NCBI RefSeq assembly: GCF_000967865.1 | Contig: NZ_JXRU01000037.1 | Span: 124,001-188,000 of the forward strand | Direction of reading: 5' to 3' | DNA from: Microbacterium sp. SA39 | Lineage (GTDB): Bacteria > Actinomycetota > Actinomycetes > Actinomycetales > Microbacteriaceae | DNA: 64,000 bases | Shown here: piece after piece, positions 14,489 to 24,364 of the stretch | Numbering within the stretch: the first letter of the stretch is position 1 | How the letters are laid out: every line of letters starts with the position of its first letter | Program-made: the position numbers and the translations under genes | Notes under the pieces: model-generated | Told to the model about the DNA's origin: nothing | Databases searched by the model: none | What the model saw: only the letters and a program-made list of their open reading frames with translations

Positions 14489-15196
14489 GTGGGAATGATG
14501 TTGCCGAATGAGCTTGTCTGGGTGATGGAGAAGCTGGGTTTCGAGTGGCCGGATATCGATGAGGACGAGGTTCGTCAGGGCGCCACTCTGGTGCGGAACT
14601 TCGGGTCGGATCTGGAGGATGTGATCCAGGCCGTGGATCGCAAGGTCAACGGCGACCTCGCCGGAGCGATGCGGGGCCAGACCGGGCCCGCCACGATGAG
14701 CGCCTGGAACGCCAATCGTTCGCAGAACCTGCAGCAGCTGATCGACATCATGCCGCCGGCGGCGACCGCGATGGACATCGGAGCGGATGCGATCTTCGCC
14801 TTGAAGATGAAGGTCATCGTCGATGTGTCGTCGACGTTGATCACCCTGGTCGCGATGCTCACGAATCCCATCACGGCGGCCGGCGCGGGCCCGATGCTGC
14901 TGATCAAGAAGAAGCTGCTCAATGCAGCGGTCGACATCGCCGTCGAGCAACTGCTCAACCAGCTGGCGCCGATGGCGATCGAGCCGCTCGCAGAGCAGCT
15001 TCCCGCCGTGATCGACGCGATCCTCGATGCGCCGATGGTGGAGGGGCAGATCGGAGACTCGGATGAGTTCTACACCGATCTGCAGGCACTGGAAGAGGCG
15101 CAGTCCACCATGAAAGTGCACGGCGCGGACATCCAGACACTGACGTCGAACTTCTTCTCGGAGTTCTCGGCGCTGGACTTCGGAGGAGATGACTGA
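14489..15196 (+). CDS. CpnT-like N-terminal carrier protein, copy 4 (mosaic)
   Basis: This 235-residue protein is very close in sequence to copies 1 and 3. At DNA level the first ~150 bases are nearly identical to them, including T-ending codons. The rest then changes at many synonymous sites to GC-rich codons, for example CTGCTG where the others have CTGTTG and AAGCTGCTC where they have AAGTTGTTG. This is a clear mosaic. Domain layout is unchanged: WXG-like helical part, hydrophobic middle, acidic FGGDD tail. The stop overlaps the effector ATG. Probable function is export of the Ntox15 effector (inference). Confidence 0.78.
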   Translation: MGMMLPNELVWVMEKLGFEWPDIDEDEVRQGATLVRNFGSDLEDVIQAVDRKVNGDLAGAMRGQTGPATMSAWNANRSQNLQQLIDIMPPAATAMDIGADAIFALKMKVIVDVSSTLITLVAMLTNPITAAGAGPMLLIKKKLLNAAVDIAVEQLLNQLAPMAIEPLAEQLPAVIDAILDAPMVEGQIGDSDEFYTDLQALEEAQSTMKVHGADIQTLTSNFFSEFSALDFGGDD

Positions 15197-15840
15197 TGAG
15201 TGCGATCAAACCGATCATCCGCGAGCTGAAGCAGGCCGCACTCAAAGGCGGCGTGCACGCCAGGGACAGGCTGCACCAGGTGACCGACAACATGAACGAC
15301 CACCTCGAGAGCGTGGTCCGGCAGGTCAGGGGCAACGACCGCTTCGAAAGCTCGATCGACGTGAGTCTCAAACGCTTCAAGAGGAATCCGAAGCATGACT
15401 CGACCGAGTACAACAGCCAATATAACGAGCAGATGGACACCCTGCAGAGCATGTCGGCGGCCGACTGGCTGCGGAATCGCATCGAGTACTTGAATAACGG
15501 CCGCACGTCCGACTCGCTCCGGGCGCAGCAGGATGCCCGAGAGGACGCGCTCCAGAACCGGATCGCCGAACTCATCGAGAACGACGACATGGACTTCGAT
15601 CAGGCCACCGAGGTCGCGGAGCGATGGATGACCACTCAGGCTGCACTGCACCGACTTGATGGAATCGCGGGTGGAGACGTCACGGATGTCCCGCGGGTAG
15701 GCGACACGCGGATCAACTCCTCGCTGGGTTCCCAGTGGAGGTCGCGAGTGGGTGACATCGACACGGCGATCATCGATTTCGTGAACGCCAACCCCGGCGT
15801 CGACCTGAACAACGTCAACATCAACGTCATCCTCCGTTAG
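15196..15840 (+). CDS. adaptor plus Ntox15 (Tde1-like) nuclease toxin
   Basis: This 214-residue effector carries a variant adaptor MSAIKPIIRELKQAALKGG. From about residue 70 it matches the Ntox15 pattern: EYNSQYNEQMDTLQSMSAADWL, a helical middle, LHRLDGIAGGD and INSSLGSQW. H152 and D155 form the HxxD motif that is essential in the Agrobacterium Tde1 DNases. The domain is usually described in type VI effectors, but here it sits behind a type VII-style carrier. It ends ten bases before the immunity start. The target is presumably DNA, based on characterised Ntox15 members. Confidence 0.82.
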   Translation: MSAIKPIIRELKQAALKGGVHARDRLHQVTDNMNDHLESVVRQVRGNDRFESSIDVSLKRFKRNPKHDSTEYNSQYNEQMDTLQSMSAADWLRNRIEYLNNGRTSDSLRAQQDAREDALQNRIAELIENDDMDFDQATEVAERWMTTQAALHRLDGIAGGDVTDVPRVGDTRINSSLGSQWRSRVGDIDTAIIDFVNANPGVDLNNVNINVILR

Positions 15841-15850
15841 GTTGAATAGC

Positions 15851-16411
15851 ATGGTTGAGATCGCTGATTTCGTGGTGCACGCGCCGGTTCCGGCGGAGAT
15901 AGTCGAGGACTACCGCGGCCGCGTTCCCGACGAGCTCGTGGAGATCTGGGAGCAGTACGGGTACGGAACCTTCGCGGACGGTTTCCTGCGGGTCATCGAC
16001 CCGAAGCTCTACGAGGCCGAGGTGGGGGACTGCATCGGCAAGACCCAGGGCGACGGGATAGCGATCCCGATCATGGTCACCGGCCTCGGGGACCTGATCA
16101 CCTGGGAGCCCAGCCGCCCTGGTGTCACCGGCATCCTTTACCGGCTCGGCGACACGACGGGTCTGGGTTCGCTGAAGACGTTCCTCACACTGACTCGTGC
16201 AGGCGGAGCCAAGCACCTGTCGAGAACGCTGAAGTGGGACATCTTCCCGAAGGCGGTCGCGGCGCACGGCGAGCTGCCGTACGAGCAGTCGTTCATCTTC
16301 GTCCCCCTGCTGTCGTTGGGTGGTCAGGAGAAGGTCGAGAACCTGCACAAGCGGGAGACCATCGCCTCGATCCAGGTCGCTGTAGACCTCCAGGGCGTCA
16401 TCGGGCACTGA
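15851..16411 (+). CDS. GAD-like/DUF1851 immunity protein (Tdi1-like)
   Basis: This 186-residue protein follows the Ntox15 toxin. The N-terminal part (VPAEIVEDYRGRVPDELVEI, then EQYGYGTFADGFLRV) fits the GAD-like domain and the C-terminal half fits DUF1851. This pair is found in Tdi1, the known immunity protein for Tde1, so toxin and immunity types agree. The ATG at 15851 is used; an in-frame TTG at 15842 directly after the toxin stop is an alternative. No signal peptide is seen, as expected for a cytoplasmic inhibitor. Confidence 0.75.
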   Translation: MVEIADFVVHAPVPAEIVEDYRGRVPDELVEIWEQYGYGTFADGFLRVIDPKLYEAEVGDCIGKTQGDGIAIPIMVTGLGDLITWEPSRPGVTGILYRLGDTTGLGSLKTFLTLTRAGGAKHLSRTLKWDIFPKAVAAHGELPYEQSFIFVPLLSLGGQEKVENLHKRETIASIQVAVDLQGVIGH

Positions 16412-16488
16412 ACGGCTGTTCGGGAACCATCCAGCCCGTCGCGAGATTCAGACTCGCCGTGGCAAGATGTTGCGTGGGGGGTCCTTTC

Positions 16489-17271
16489 GTGACTGATGTG
16501 AATGCCACAACGGAGCTGGAAGCTGTCGACACGACGGAGGCGAGGGGGATCGCACCGTTGCGCCTCGAGTTCGCCGGCGAGTGGCACGACCTGCCGACCG
16601 ATCGACCGTTCATCGTCGGACGCGAGGGCGACCTCGAGATCGACGACAACCCCTATCTGCACCGCCATTTCCTCGAGCTGCAGCACCGTGACGGGCTGTG
16701 GTGGCTCGCCAACATCGGGGTGCGGCTGGCCGCGACGATCTCCAGCGCCGGCGGTGCGGTGCAGTCCTGGCTCTCGCCGGGTGCGCGCATGCCCCTCGTC
16801 TTCGAGCGCAGTGTCATCGTGTTCACGGCCGGCCCGTTCACCTATGAGCTGAGTCTGCACACCGAGCAGGCGCCGTACGACGTGTCCCGCCAGGTCGAGG
16901 CGCAGATGAGCGGCGAGACCACCGTGATGCCGGCCAGCTTCACGCCGCTGCAGAAGCAGCTGATCGTGGCGCTTGCCGAGCCGATGCTGCGCCGCGAGGG
17001 CGTGAGCATGAACGAGCTGCCGTCATCGAGCGATGCGGCCAAGCGTCTCGGGTGGACGATGAGCAAGTTCAACCGCAAGCTCGACAACGTGTGCGACAAG
17101 CTCGACCGCATGGGAGTGCAGGGCCTCCGCGGTGGTGCCGGCAAGCTGGCGACCAACCGGCGCGCGCGTCTGGTCGAGTACGCGGTCACCTCGCAGGTCG
17201 TGACCCGTGCCGACCTGCCGCTGCTCGACGACGAGGCGCTGCGGAGTCAGAGCGACTCCGACGGCGACTGA
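16489..17271 (+). CDS. FHA-domain protein with C-terminal winged-helix-like region
   Basis: This 260-residue protein has an FHA-like fold in residues ~20-125. It includes PFIVGREGDLEIDDNPYLHRHFLEL, with the Gly-Arg and His positions used for phosphothreonine recognition. Residues ~145-245 form a helical domain beginning FTPLQKQLIVALAEPML and containing SSSDAAKRLGWTMSKFNRKLD, which looks like a winged helix. The GTG at 16489 follows a G-rich ribosome site. Similar FHA proteins accompany actinobacterial type VII loci and are thought to link Ser/Thr kinase signals to the system. It may regulate the carrier promoters or the secretion machine; this is inference. Confidence 0.66.
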   Translation: MTDVNATTELEAVDTTEARGIAPLRLEFAGEWHDLPTDRPFIVGREGDLEIDDNPYLHRHFLELQHRDGLWWLANIGVRLAATISSAGGAVQSWLSPGARMPLVFERSVIVFTAGPFTYELSLHTEQAPYDVSRQVEAQMSGETTVMPASFTPLQKQLIVALAEPMLRREGVSMNELPSSSDAAKRLGWTMSKFNRKLDNVCDKLDRMGVQGLRGGAGKLATNRRARLVEYAVTSQVVTRADLPLLDDEALRSQSDSDGD

Positions 17272-17292
17272 ACCGGCCGGCTCAGGCTCCGC

Positions 17293-17763
17293 TCAGCGCG
17301 TCGCGTCGGCGAGGTGGCGAGCGTCGTGGCTCAGCACCTTGACGATGATGCCGTGACGGCGCAGCTCAGCGGCCGTGCGCCGGCCTTCCTCGGCGTCGCG
17401 TCCGAGGGCGTGGATGTTCGCGACGACCAGCACGTCACCGACGTTCAGCGTGGCGATGAGTCGGCCGAGCCGATCGCTCCAGCTCTCGAGGATGTCGGGC
17501 GCCGGATGGCGGAACCCCTCGATCGGCACGCCGAAGCGGGTCAGATCTTCGCGCTGCTCGGTCACCGACGGCATCCCCTCGCGGGAGACGACGAGGCCCA
17601 CCAGACGCGAACCGACCGGGCGGGCGAGCCACCAGTCGCGGTTCTGCTGCAGCTCGGTGAAGCACTTCGGGCACTCGGCGGCGGCGTGCGGCAGGTGCAA
17701 CGGGCTGGTGAGCACGTCGTCGACCGACGCCGCTGTCTTCATGGGCTCAATCGTCTCGGTCAT
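17293..17763 (-). CDS. resolvase-like protein, probably without recombinase activity
   Basis: This 156-residue protein has a C-terminal ~100 residues matching the N-terminal catalytic fold of serine recombinases: VGLVVSREGMPSVTEQREDL, then VGDVLVVANIHALGRD and a final RRHGIIVKVLSH. The Ser of the xVS motif is kept. The preceding Arg is Val, and the DRLGRD motif reads HALGRD, so one key Arg is lost. There is no helix-turn-helix tail. A Cys pair (CPKC, ~residues 31-34) lies in the N-terminal extension. It sits beside the toxin array, but the missing residues argue against active recombination. It may be a regulator or an exapted protein. Confidence 0.6.
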   Translation of the reverse strand: MTETIEPMKTAASVDDVLTSPLHLPHAAAECPKCFTELQQNRDWWLARPVGSRLVGLVVSREGMPSVTEQREDLTRFGVPIEGFRHPAPDILESWSDRLGRLIATLNVGDVLVVANIHALGRDAEEGRRTAAELRRHGIIVKVLSHDARHLADATR

Positions 17764-17817
17764 CGCGCACCTCCGGCATCCATTCTGCCCTGATCCGGCG
17801 CCTCGCGGTGACCAGTC

Positions 17818-19750
<1,933 letters not shown>

Positions 19751-19771
19751 CACCGATAACGGGGGAGGTCG

Positions 19772-20764
19772 ATGACGATGAACCTGGATGCGCTGTATCC
19801 GCCGATCGAGCCGTACGAGACGGGCGAGCTGCTCGTCGGCGACGGCCACCGCGTGTACTGGGAGGTCAGTGGCAACCCCGAGGGCAAGCCGGTCGTGTTC
19901 CTGCACGGCGGGCCGGGCAGCGGGACATCGCCGTGGCAGCGGCGTTTCTTCGACCCTGCCGTCTACCGCATCGTGCTGCTCGACCAGCGCGGCTGCGGTC
20001 GCAGCACCCCGCACGCCAGCGCGCCGGACGCGGACTTCCGCTTCCTCACGACCTTCCATCTGATCGCCGACCTCGAGCTGCTGCGCAAGAACCTCGGCAT
20101 CGCGGCGTGGCAGGTGTTCGGCGGTTCCTGGGGGAGTGCGCTCGCGCTCGCGTACGCGCAGGCGCATCCGGATGCCGTCACCGAACTGGTGCTCCGCGGG
20201 ATCTTCACCCTGCGACGAGAAGAACTCGAGTGGTTCTACGAGGGCGGCGCTGCCGCGATGTTCCCGGACCTGTGGGAGGAGTTCATCGCCCCGATCCCGG
20301 TGCTGGAGCGCTCCCGCATGATCGAGGCCTACGACCGTCGGCTCTTCGATCCGGACCCGGCCGTGCACGTGCCGGCCGCCGTGGCCTGGACGACCTGGGA
20401 AGCATCGACGGTGAACCTGCTGCCGGATGCCGAGCAGATCGCCGCGATGGCGGACCCCGCGAAGGCGACCGCATTCGCGCGAATCGAGAACCACTTCTTC
20501 GTGCACCGCGGCTGGTGGGAAGAAGGTCAGCTGATCGCCGGGGTGGACGCCATCCACCACATCCCCGCGGTCATCGTGCAGGGCCGCTTGGACGTCTGCA
20601 CCCCGATGATGACCGCGTGGGATCTGCACCGCGCCTGGCCGGAGGCGGAGTTCGTCGTGGTCGACGGCGCAGGACATTCGGCCGCGGAGCCCGGCATCCA
20701 GCAGGCACTGCGCGCCGCGACCGACCGGTTCGCCACACCACAAACGGTCGTTGAGCGAGCGTAG
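19772..20764 (+). CDS. pip: prolyl aminopeptidase (alpha/beta hydrolase)
   Basis: This 330-residue serine peptidase removes N-terminal proline from peptides. It shows the oxyanion segment LHGGPGSG, DQRGCGRS, and the nucleophile elbow GGSWGS. The catalytic Asp lies in VQGRLDVCTP and the His in DGAGHSAAEP. All match the prolyl iminopeptidase S33 family at normal length. A GGGGAGG ribosome site lies 5-8 bases before the ATG. The 3' end runs into an inverted repeat that probably terminates transcription. It is a stand-alone gene. Confidence 0.93.
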   Translation: MTMNLDALYPPIEPYETGELLVGDGHRVYWEVSGNPEGKPVVFLHGGPGSGTSPWQRRFFDPAVYRIVLLDQRGCGRSTPHASAPDADFRFLTTFHLIADLELLRKNLGIAAWQVFGGSWGSALALAYAQAHPDAVTELVLRGIFTLRREELEWFYEGGAAAMFPDLWEEFIAPIPVLERSRMIEAYDRRLFDPDPAVHVPAAVAWTTWEASTVNLLPDAEQIAAMADPAKATAFARIENHFFVHRGWWEEGQLIAGVDAIHHIPAVIVQGRLDVCTPMMTAWDLHRAWPEAEFVVVDGAGHSAAEPGIQQALRAATDRFATPQTVVERA

Positions 20765-20786
20765 CGAGACGAAACGTCAACGACCG
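20745..20786. repeat. palindromic REP-like element / bidirectional terminator
   Basis: Arms CGGTCGTTGA and TCAACGACCG enclose a TAGCGAGACGAAACG-type core. It overlaps the last codons of pip and lies between two converging genes. This kind of GGTCGTTGAGCGAGC element is dispersed in Microbacteriaceae genomes. Confidence 0.65.
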
Positions 20787-20795
20787 GATAAGGCG

Positions 20796-22607
20796 TCAGG
20801 CGCGTAGCGCCTTCATCAGCGTCTTCACGAGGCCGAGAACGCCCCCGTTCGCGCGGTAGCGCGTAAGGCCCTCGCTGACCGCGGCGCCGGTGCGTGCCGA
20901 GACGAACCACGGCGGCTTCGGCAGGATGGTCACGCGGCCGCCGCCGCCCTTCGACAGGCTCAGGGAGCCAACGATCCACCTCGGGAACGGACGGAACGGG
21001 CCGCGGATCACGGAGCGCTCGACCCGGTCCAGCAGCAGGGCGTTGTGCACGACGCCGATGCCGCTGCCGACGTCGTCGATCGTGTTCCCCGGGTAGGCGC
21101 CCCAGGTCAGCGTCGGCGTGATGAACCCGAACGCGGTCCACCCGTTGATCGCGATCGAGCCGTACCGCAGCGCGGTGATCGCCCGTTCGAAGCCCGCACC
21201 GAGCTTCTTCTCGGTGACGGGGTCGATCAGCAGGTTCGCGCCCAGGGTGCCCTGCAGCTTCTCGTTGGCGTGGGCCACGGCGGCGTCGAGGAAGGCCTGA
21301 CCTGTACCGGGTACCGTCACCACGCCGAGGACAGGAGCGAAGTACTCCGTGGTCTGCAGCGCTGCCGGGTCGTCGTCCCCCTCGATCTCGACGAGGAGCC
21401 GGTCGCCGAGCACGAGAGCGTCCGGATACTCGTCGGCCGCGCCCTGCATCCTCGAGGAGGAGCCGGGGTACCAGATCGGTCGTTCGGGAGCGTTGGCGAA
21501 GGCCCGCCGGAGCGCCGCGCGGAAGGCGTCGGCCTGATCCCAGTCGGAGGACAGGATGACGACCTGCCCGGCGATGCAGTTGTGGCCGGAGTTCTGCAGC
21601 CGCATGGTCGCGACGTGCTCGGCGTGGTAGGTGATATCGGCATCCGTCCACCGTCCCGGCACGATGATGATGGGCGAGACGCCGCCGAGCTCCGCGGTGA
21701 TCGGTTTCTTGAGCTGCGGGTGGTTCTCGCGCCGTCGCCGCGCGGTGGCCGCGGCTCCCGCGCCCTTCGACGGACCCCAGACGATCGCGTCGAACGTCGC
21801 GGCGGAACCCGTGATGTGCACGTGCGCGAGGCCGGGGTGTGCGGTGAGGTGGGCGCCGACCTCCGGACCGCCGCGGACGATGCGCAGGAACCCCGGTTCG
21901 ATGAGCGGAGCGAGGGCCCGCTTGTACACGGGCACGAGAGCATCCTGCGTGGGATTCACCTTGAGCAGCGCGGTGCGGTTGTGCGCGAGCAGTTCGTACA
22001 TGACGTCGAGGACGGGGATCGAGGTGATGTTCCCGGCACCGAGCACGAGGCCCACACCGCCGGAGTCGGCGGGGGTGCGCTGCCCGAGCCCTGCGGCGGC
22101 GCGTGCGGCGTTCGGCGTGACGCCCGGCTCCATCCAGACCTCACCGGTGTATCCCGAGAGCAGGAACCGATCAATGCCGGTCAGCGGGAACGCGTGAACG
22201 CGCGTGCGGCCGCCCGGTGCCCGGGTGAGGCGGATGCCGTCGAGCGCGTTCCGCCCCGCGGCGAGGCGCGAGAGAGTCTCGATGTACGCGTCGAGCGCGC
22301 CGAGCACGCTGTACGGCCCGCTCAGCCATTCCTCGCCTGCGAGCCGATGCCGCGCGTCGAGGCCCTTGGATGCGGACGCGGTCTGCGCCCAGTCCTCCGA
22401 CGCCGCGGCGACGCTCGTGCGCACGGCCCGCAGCAGTGTGACGCGCTGGCCGACGGTGAGCGCGGACCACGTGCGCGCACCGATCTGCAGGTGGCCGATC
22501 GCGACGTCGAGCCGCTCGCGCACGCCCTCGTCGAGCGCGGGAGCCGCGGCTTTCGGCGTCGGCGGCGCGGGGGCAGTCGGGGCGTCGGGCGTGGTCGCAG
22601 AAGTCAT
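20796..22607 (-). CDS. aldehyde dehydrogenase family protein
   Basis: This 603-residue protein belongs to the NAD(P)-dependent aldehyde dehydrogenase superfamily. GAGNITSIP and KVNPTQDALVP lie in the cofactor domain, ITAELGGVSPIIIVPG carries the general-base Glu, and NSGHNCIAGQVV carries the catalytic Cys. TEYFAPVLGVV is the conserved C-terminal Glu-Phe region. It is longer than classic ALDHs (~500) because of an N-terminal Pro/Ala-rich leader and a C-terminal extension after residue ~520. GGAG lies 7 bases before the ATG. The substrate is not evident. Confidence 0.88.
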   Translation of the reverse strand: MTSATTPDAPTAPAPPTPKAAAPALDEGVRERLDVAIGHLQIGARTWSALTVGQRVTLLRAVRTSVAAASEDWAQTASASKGLDARHRLAGEEWLSGPYSVLGALDAYIETLSRLAAGRNALDGIRLTRAPGGRTRVHAFPLTGIDRFLLSGYTGEVWMEPGVTPNAARAAAGLGQRTPADSGGVGLVLGAGNITSIPVLDVMYELLAHNRTALLKVNPTQDALVPVYKRALAPLIEPGFLRIVRGGPEVGAHLTAHPGLAHVHITGSAATFDAIVWGPSKGAGAAATARRRRENHPQLKKPITAELGGVSPIIIVPGRWTDADITYHAEHVATMRLQNSGHNCIAGQVVILSSDWDQADAFRAALRRAFANAPERPIWYPGSSSRMQGAADEYPDALVLGDRLLVEIEGDDDPAALQTTEYFAPVLGVVTVPGTGQAFLDAAVAHANEKLQGTLGANLLIDPVTEKKLGAGFERAITALRYGSIAINGWTAFGFITPTLTWGAYPGNTIDDVGSGIGVVHNALLLDRVERSVIRGPFRPFPRWIVGSLSLSKGGGGRVTILPKPPWFVSARTGAAVSEGLTRYRANGGVLGLVKTLMKALRA

Positions 22608-22635
22608 CGGCGTCTCCTTCGGACGGGGTCCCAGC

Positions 22636-24024
22636 TTATGCGCCGGTGCGGGCGGCCACATCGATGTCGTGCCGGCGCAGGCGGTAGCGGCGGAGCGTCA
22701 GCAGGCTCGCCGCCATGAGTGCCGCCGGCACGATGCTGAAGCTGAGCACGATGCCGGTGATCGCGGCATCCGGCTGTTCCACGGCAGCTCCGGCGACCGT
22801 CGACACGTAACCCGTCGCCGCGAGCGTCAGCGACACGGCGGTCGCGCCGAGCGCGAACCCGACCGTCTCGCCGGCGGTCCAGATGCCGGTGAACGTCCCG
22901 GCCCGACCGGGCCCGCTCACGCGCTCGTCATACGAGATCACATCGGGCAGCATCGCCATCGGCAGCGACTGCAGTCCCGCGTACGCGACGCCGGCGACCG
23001 CGACCGAGGCGTAGATCCATGCTCCGGGCGTCCACACGGCGGCGGCGATGGTGAGCGCGGCCGCGCAGAAGAGGATGATGGCCATCGCGAAGGCCCGTTC
23101 CTTGCCGACCCGCCGCGCGATCACCGTCCACGCGGGCGTCGCGAGCAGGGCGGGGCCGACGAGGGCGACGAAGACGAACGTGACGGCATCCTCGGAGGCC
23201 AGCACCCAGGTCGCGACGTACTGCGCGCCGGCGAGCATCGTGCCCGTCGCGAGAGCCTGCAGCAGGAAGGTGCCGAGCAGGGCGCGGAACGGCTGGCTGC
23301 GACGCAGAGCCCGGAAGCCGGAGAGGTACTGATCGCGCCAGGCGGATGCCGGGGCGACCGCGGTCGACGCCTCGGGGCGTCTCGCCGCGCCGGCGACCCG
23401 GGCGGCGATGAGCATGCCGATTCCGATCACGAGACCTGCCGCGATGCCCATGATCAGGTAGCCGAGGACCGGATCGGATCCGGCGTTCCGCAGAGCGGGC
23501 CCTCCGGCGCCGAAGAGCAGGATCGATGCGGTGAGCACGACCACGCGCCAGCCGAGCAGACGGGTGCGCTCGTCGTAGCCGGCGGTCAGCTCGGCGGGCA
23601 GGGCGACGTACGGCACCTGGAACAGGCTGAACGCGGTCGCCGTCGCGAGGAAGGCCAGCAGCACGCAGATCGCGCCGGTGATCGGACCCCAGGAGGGCGG
23701 CACCGCGAAGGTGAGTGCGAAGAACAGCGGGAGCGTCACGGCGCCGGTGATCATGAAGCCCCGCCGCGAGCCGGTGCGCGCGAGCTGCCGGTCGGACGCG
23801 GCGCCGATCAGCGGGTCGATGACCACGTCCCAGATCTTCGCCAGCGTGACGATGAGTCCCGCCGCGAGAGCGGCCACACCGAGATTGTCGGTCAGGAAGT
23901 ACGTCAGCACGAGGCCGGGAAGGGTGGCGTAGCCGCCCGTACCGACGGAGCCGATCGCATACAGGGCGATCGTTCGCGGCGACAGCCGGACGGATGCTCG
24001 TTCGGGTCGAGCCTCGGTGCTCAT
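22636..24024 (-). CDS. MFS transporter, GPH (sugar:cation symporter)-like
   Basis: This 462-residue integral membrane protein has about 12 predicted helices. The early segment YFLTDNLGVAALAAGLIVTLAKIWDVVIDPLIGAASDR closely follows the MelB/GPH pattern, in which the Asp residues bind the coupling cation. FQVPYVALPAELT and MAMLPDVISYDE are further GPH signatures. It probably imports or exports a glycoside. It lies 28 bases downstream of, and in the same direction as, the glutaredoxin-like gene. The substrate cannot be deduced. Confidence 0.85.
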   Translation of the reverse strand: MSTEARPERASVRLSPRTIALYAIGSVGTGGYATLPGLVLTYFLTDNLGVAALAAGLIVTLAKIWDVVIDPLIGAASDRQLARTGSRRGFMITGAVTLPLFFALTFAVPPSWGPITGAICVLLAFLATATAFSLFQVPYVALPAELTAGYDERTRLLGWRVVVLTASILLFGAGGPALRNAGSDPVLGYLIMGIAAGLVIGIGMLIAARVAGAARRPEASTAVAPASAWRDQYLSGFRALRRSQPFRALLGTFLLQALATGTMLAGAQYVATWVLASEDAVTFVFVALVGPALLATPAWTVIARRVGKERAFAMAIILFCAAALTIAAAVWTPGAWIYASVAVAGVAYAGLQSLPMAMLPDVISYDERVSGPGRAGTFTGIWTAGETVGFALGATAVSLTLAATGYVSTVAGAAVEQPDAAITGIVLSFSIVPAALMAASLLTLRRYRLRRHDIDVAARTGA

Positions 24025-24052
24025 CGCGCCAGTGTATCGGCGCGGTGATCGA

Positions 24053-24316
24053 TCAGATCAGTGCGAGTTCGCGCAGCTTCGACTCGACGTCGGCGTTCGA
24101 CGGCTCGACGTGGTGCGAGGAGTCGGGGTACAGCACCACCGGGATGTTCATGCGTCCCGAGATCTCCTTCGCGACGTCGGCCGCGGCGGGGTCGGCCTCG
24201 AGGTCGACGTAGGTGTACTCGACGCCGAGCGTGTCGAGCTGCTTCTTCGTGCGGCGGCAGTCGCTGCACCATTCGGCGCCGAACATCGTGAGGGTGTCAG
24301 AGGAGGGTGAAGTCAT
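24053..24316 (-). CDS. glutaredoxin/mycoredoxin-like protein
   Basis: This 87-residue thioredoxin-fold protein has the active-site motif CSDC (residues ~17-20), preceded by MFGAEW. It ends with the cis-Pro region NIPVVLYPD. Size and TxxxF/W-CxxC placement match mycoredoxins and NrdH-like redoxins, which reduce mixed disulfides in Actinobacteria. Mycoredoxin-1 carries CGYC, so CSDC is a variant and substrate preference may differ. It is cytoplasmic. Confidence 0.85.
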   Translation of the reverse strand: MTSPSSDTLTMFGAEWCSDCRRTKKQLDTLGVEYTYVDLEADPAAADVAKEISGRMNIPVVLYPDSSHHVEPSNADVESKLRELALI

Positions 24317-24364
24317 GATTCCAGCCTACGGCCGCTCAGCTGAGTGGGCTCCGAGCCCGGGGAA

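Noticed and set aside
2450..15196. CRISPR-like reading of the repeated carrier segments
   Set aside because: The repeats are ~840-bp coding segments at irregular spacing, not short regularly spaced repeats.
15196..16411. Idea that the locus is a type VI secretion cluster because of Ntox15 and DUF1851
   Set aside because: No VgrG, Hcp, PAAR or sheath genes are present, and the carriers are CpnT-like; the host is Gram-positive.
17293..17763. Integrase or mobile element end next to the toxin array
   Set aside because: The resolvase-like protein lacks key arginines and an HTH, and no flanking att-like direct repeat or tRNA gene was found.
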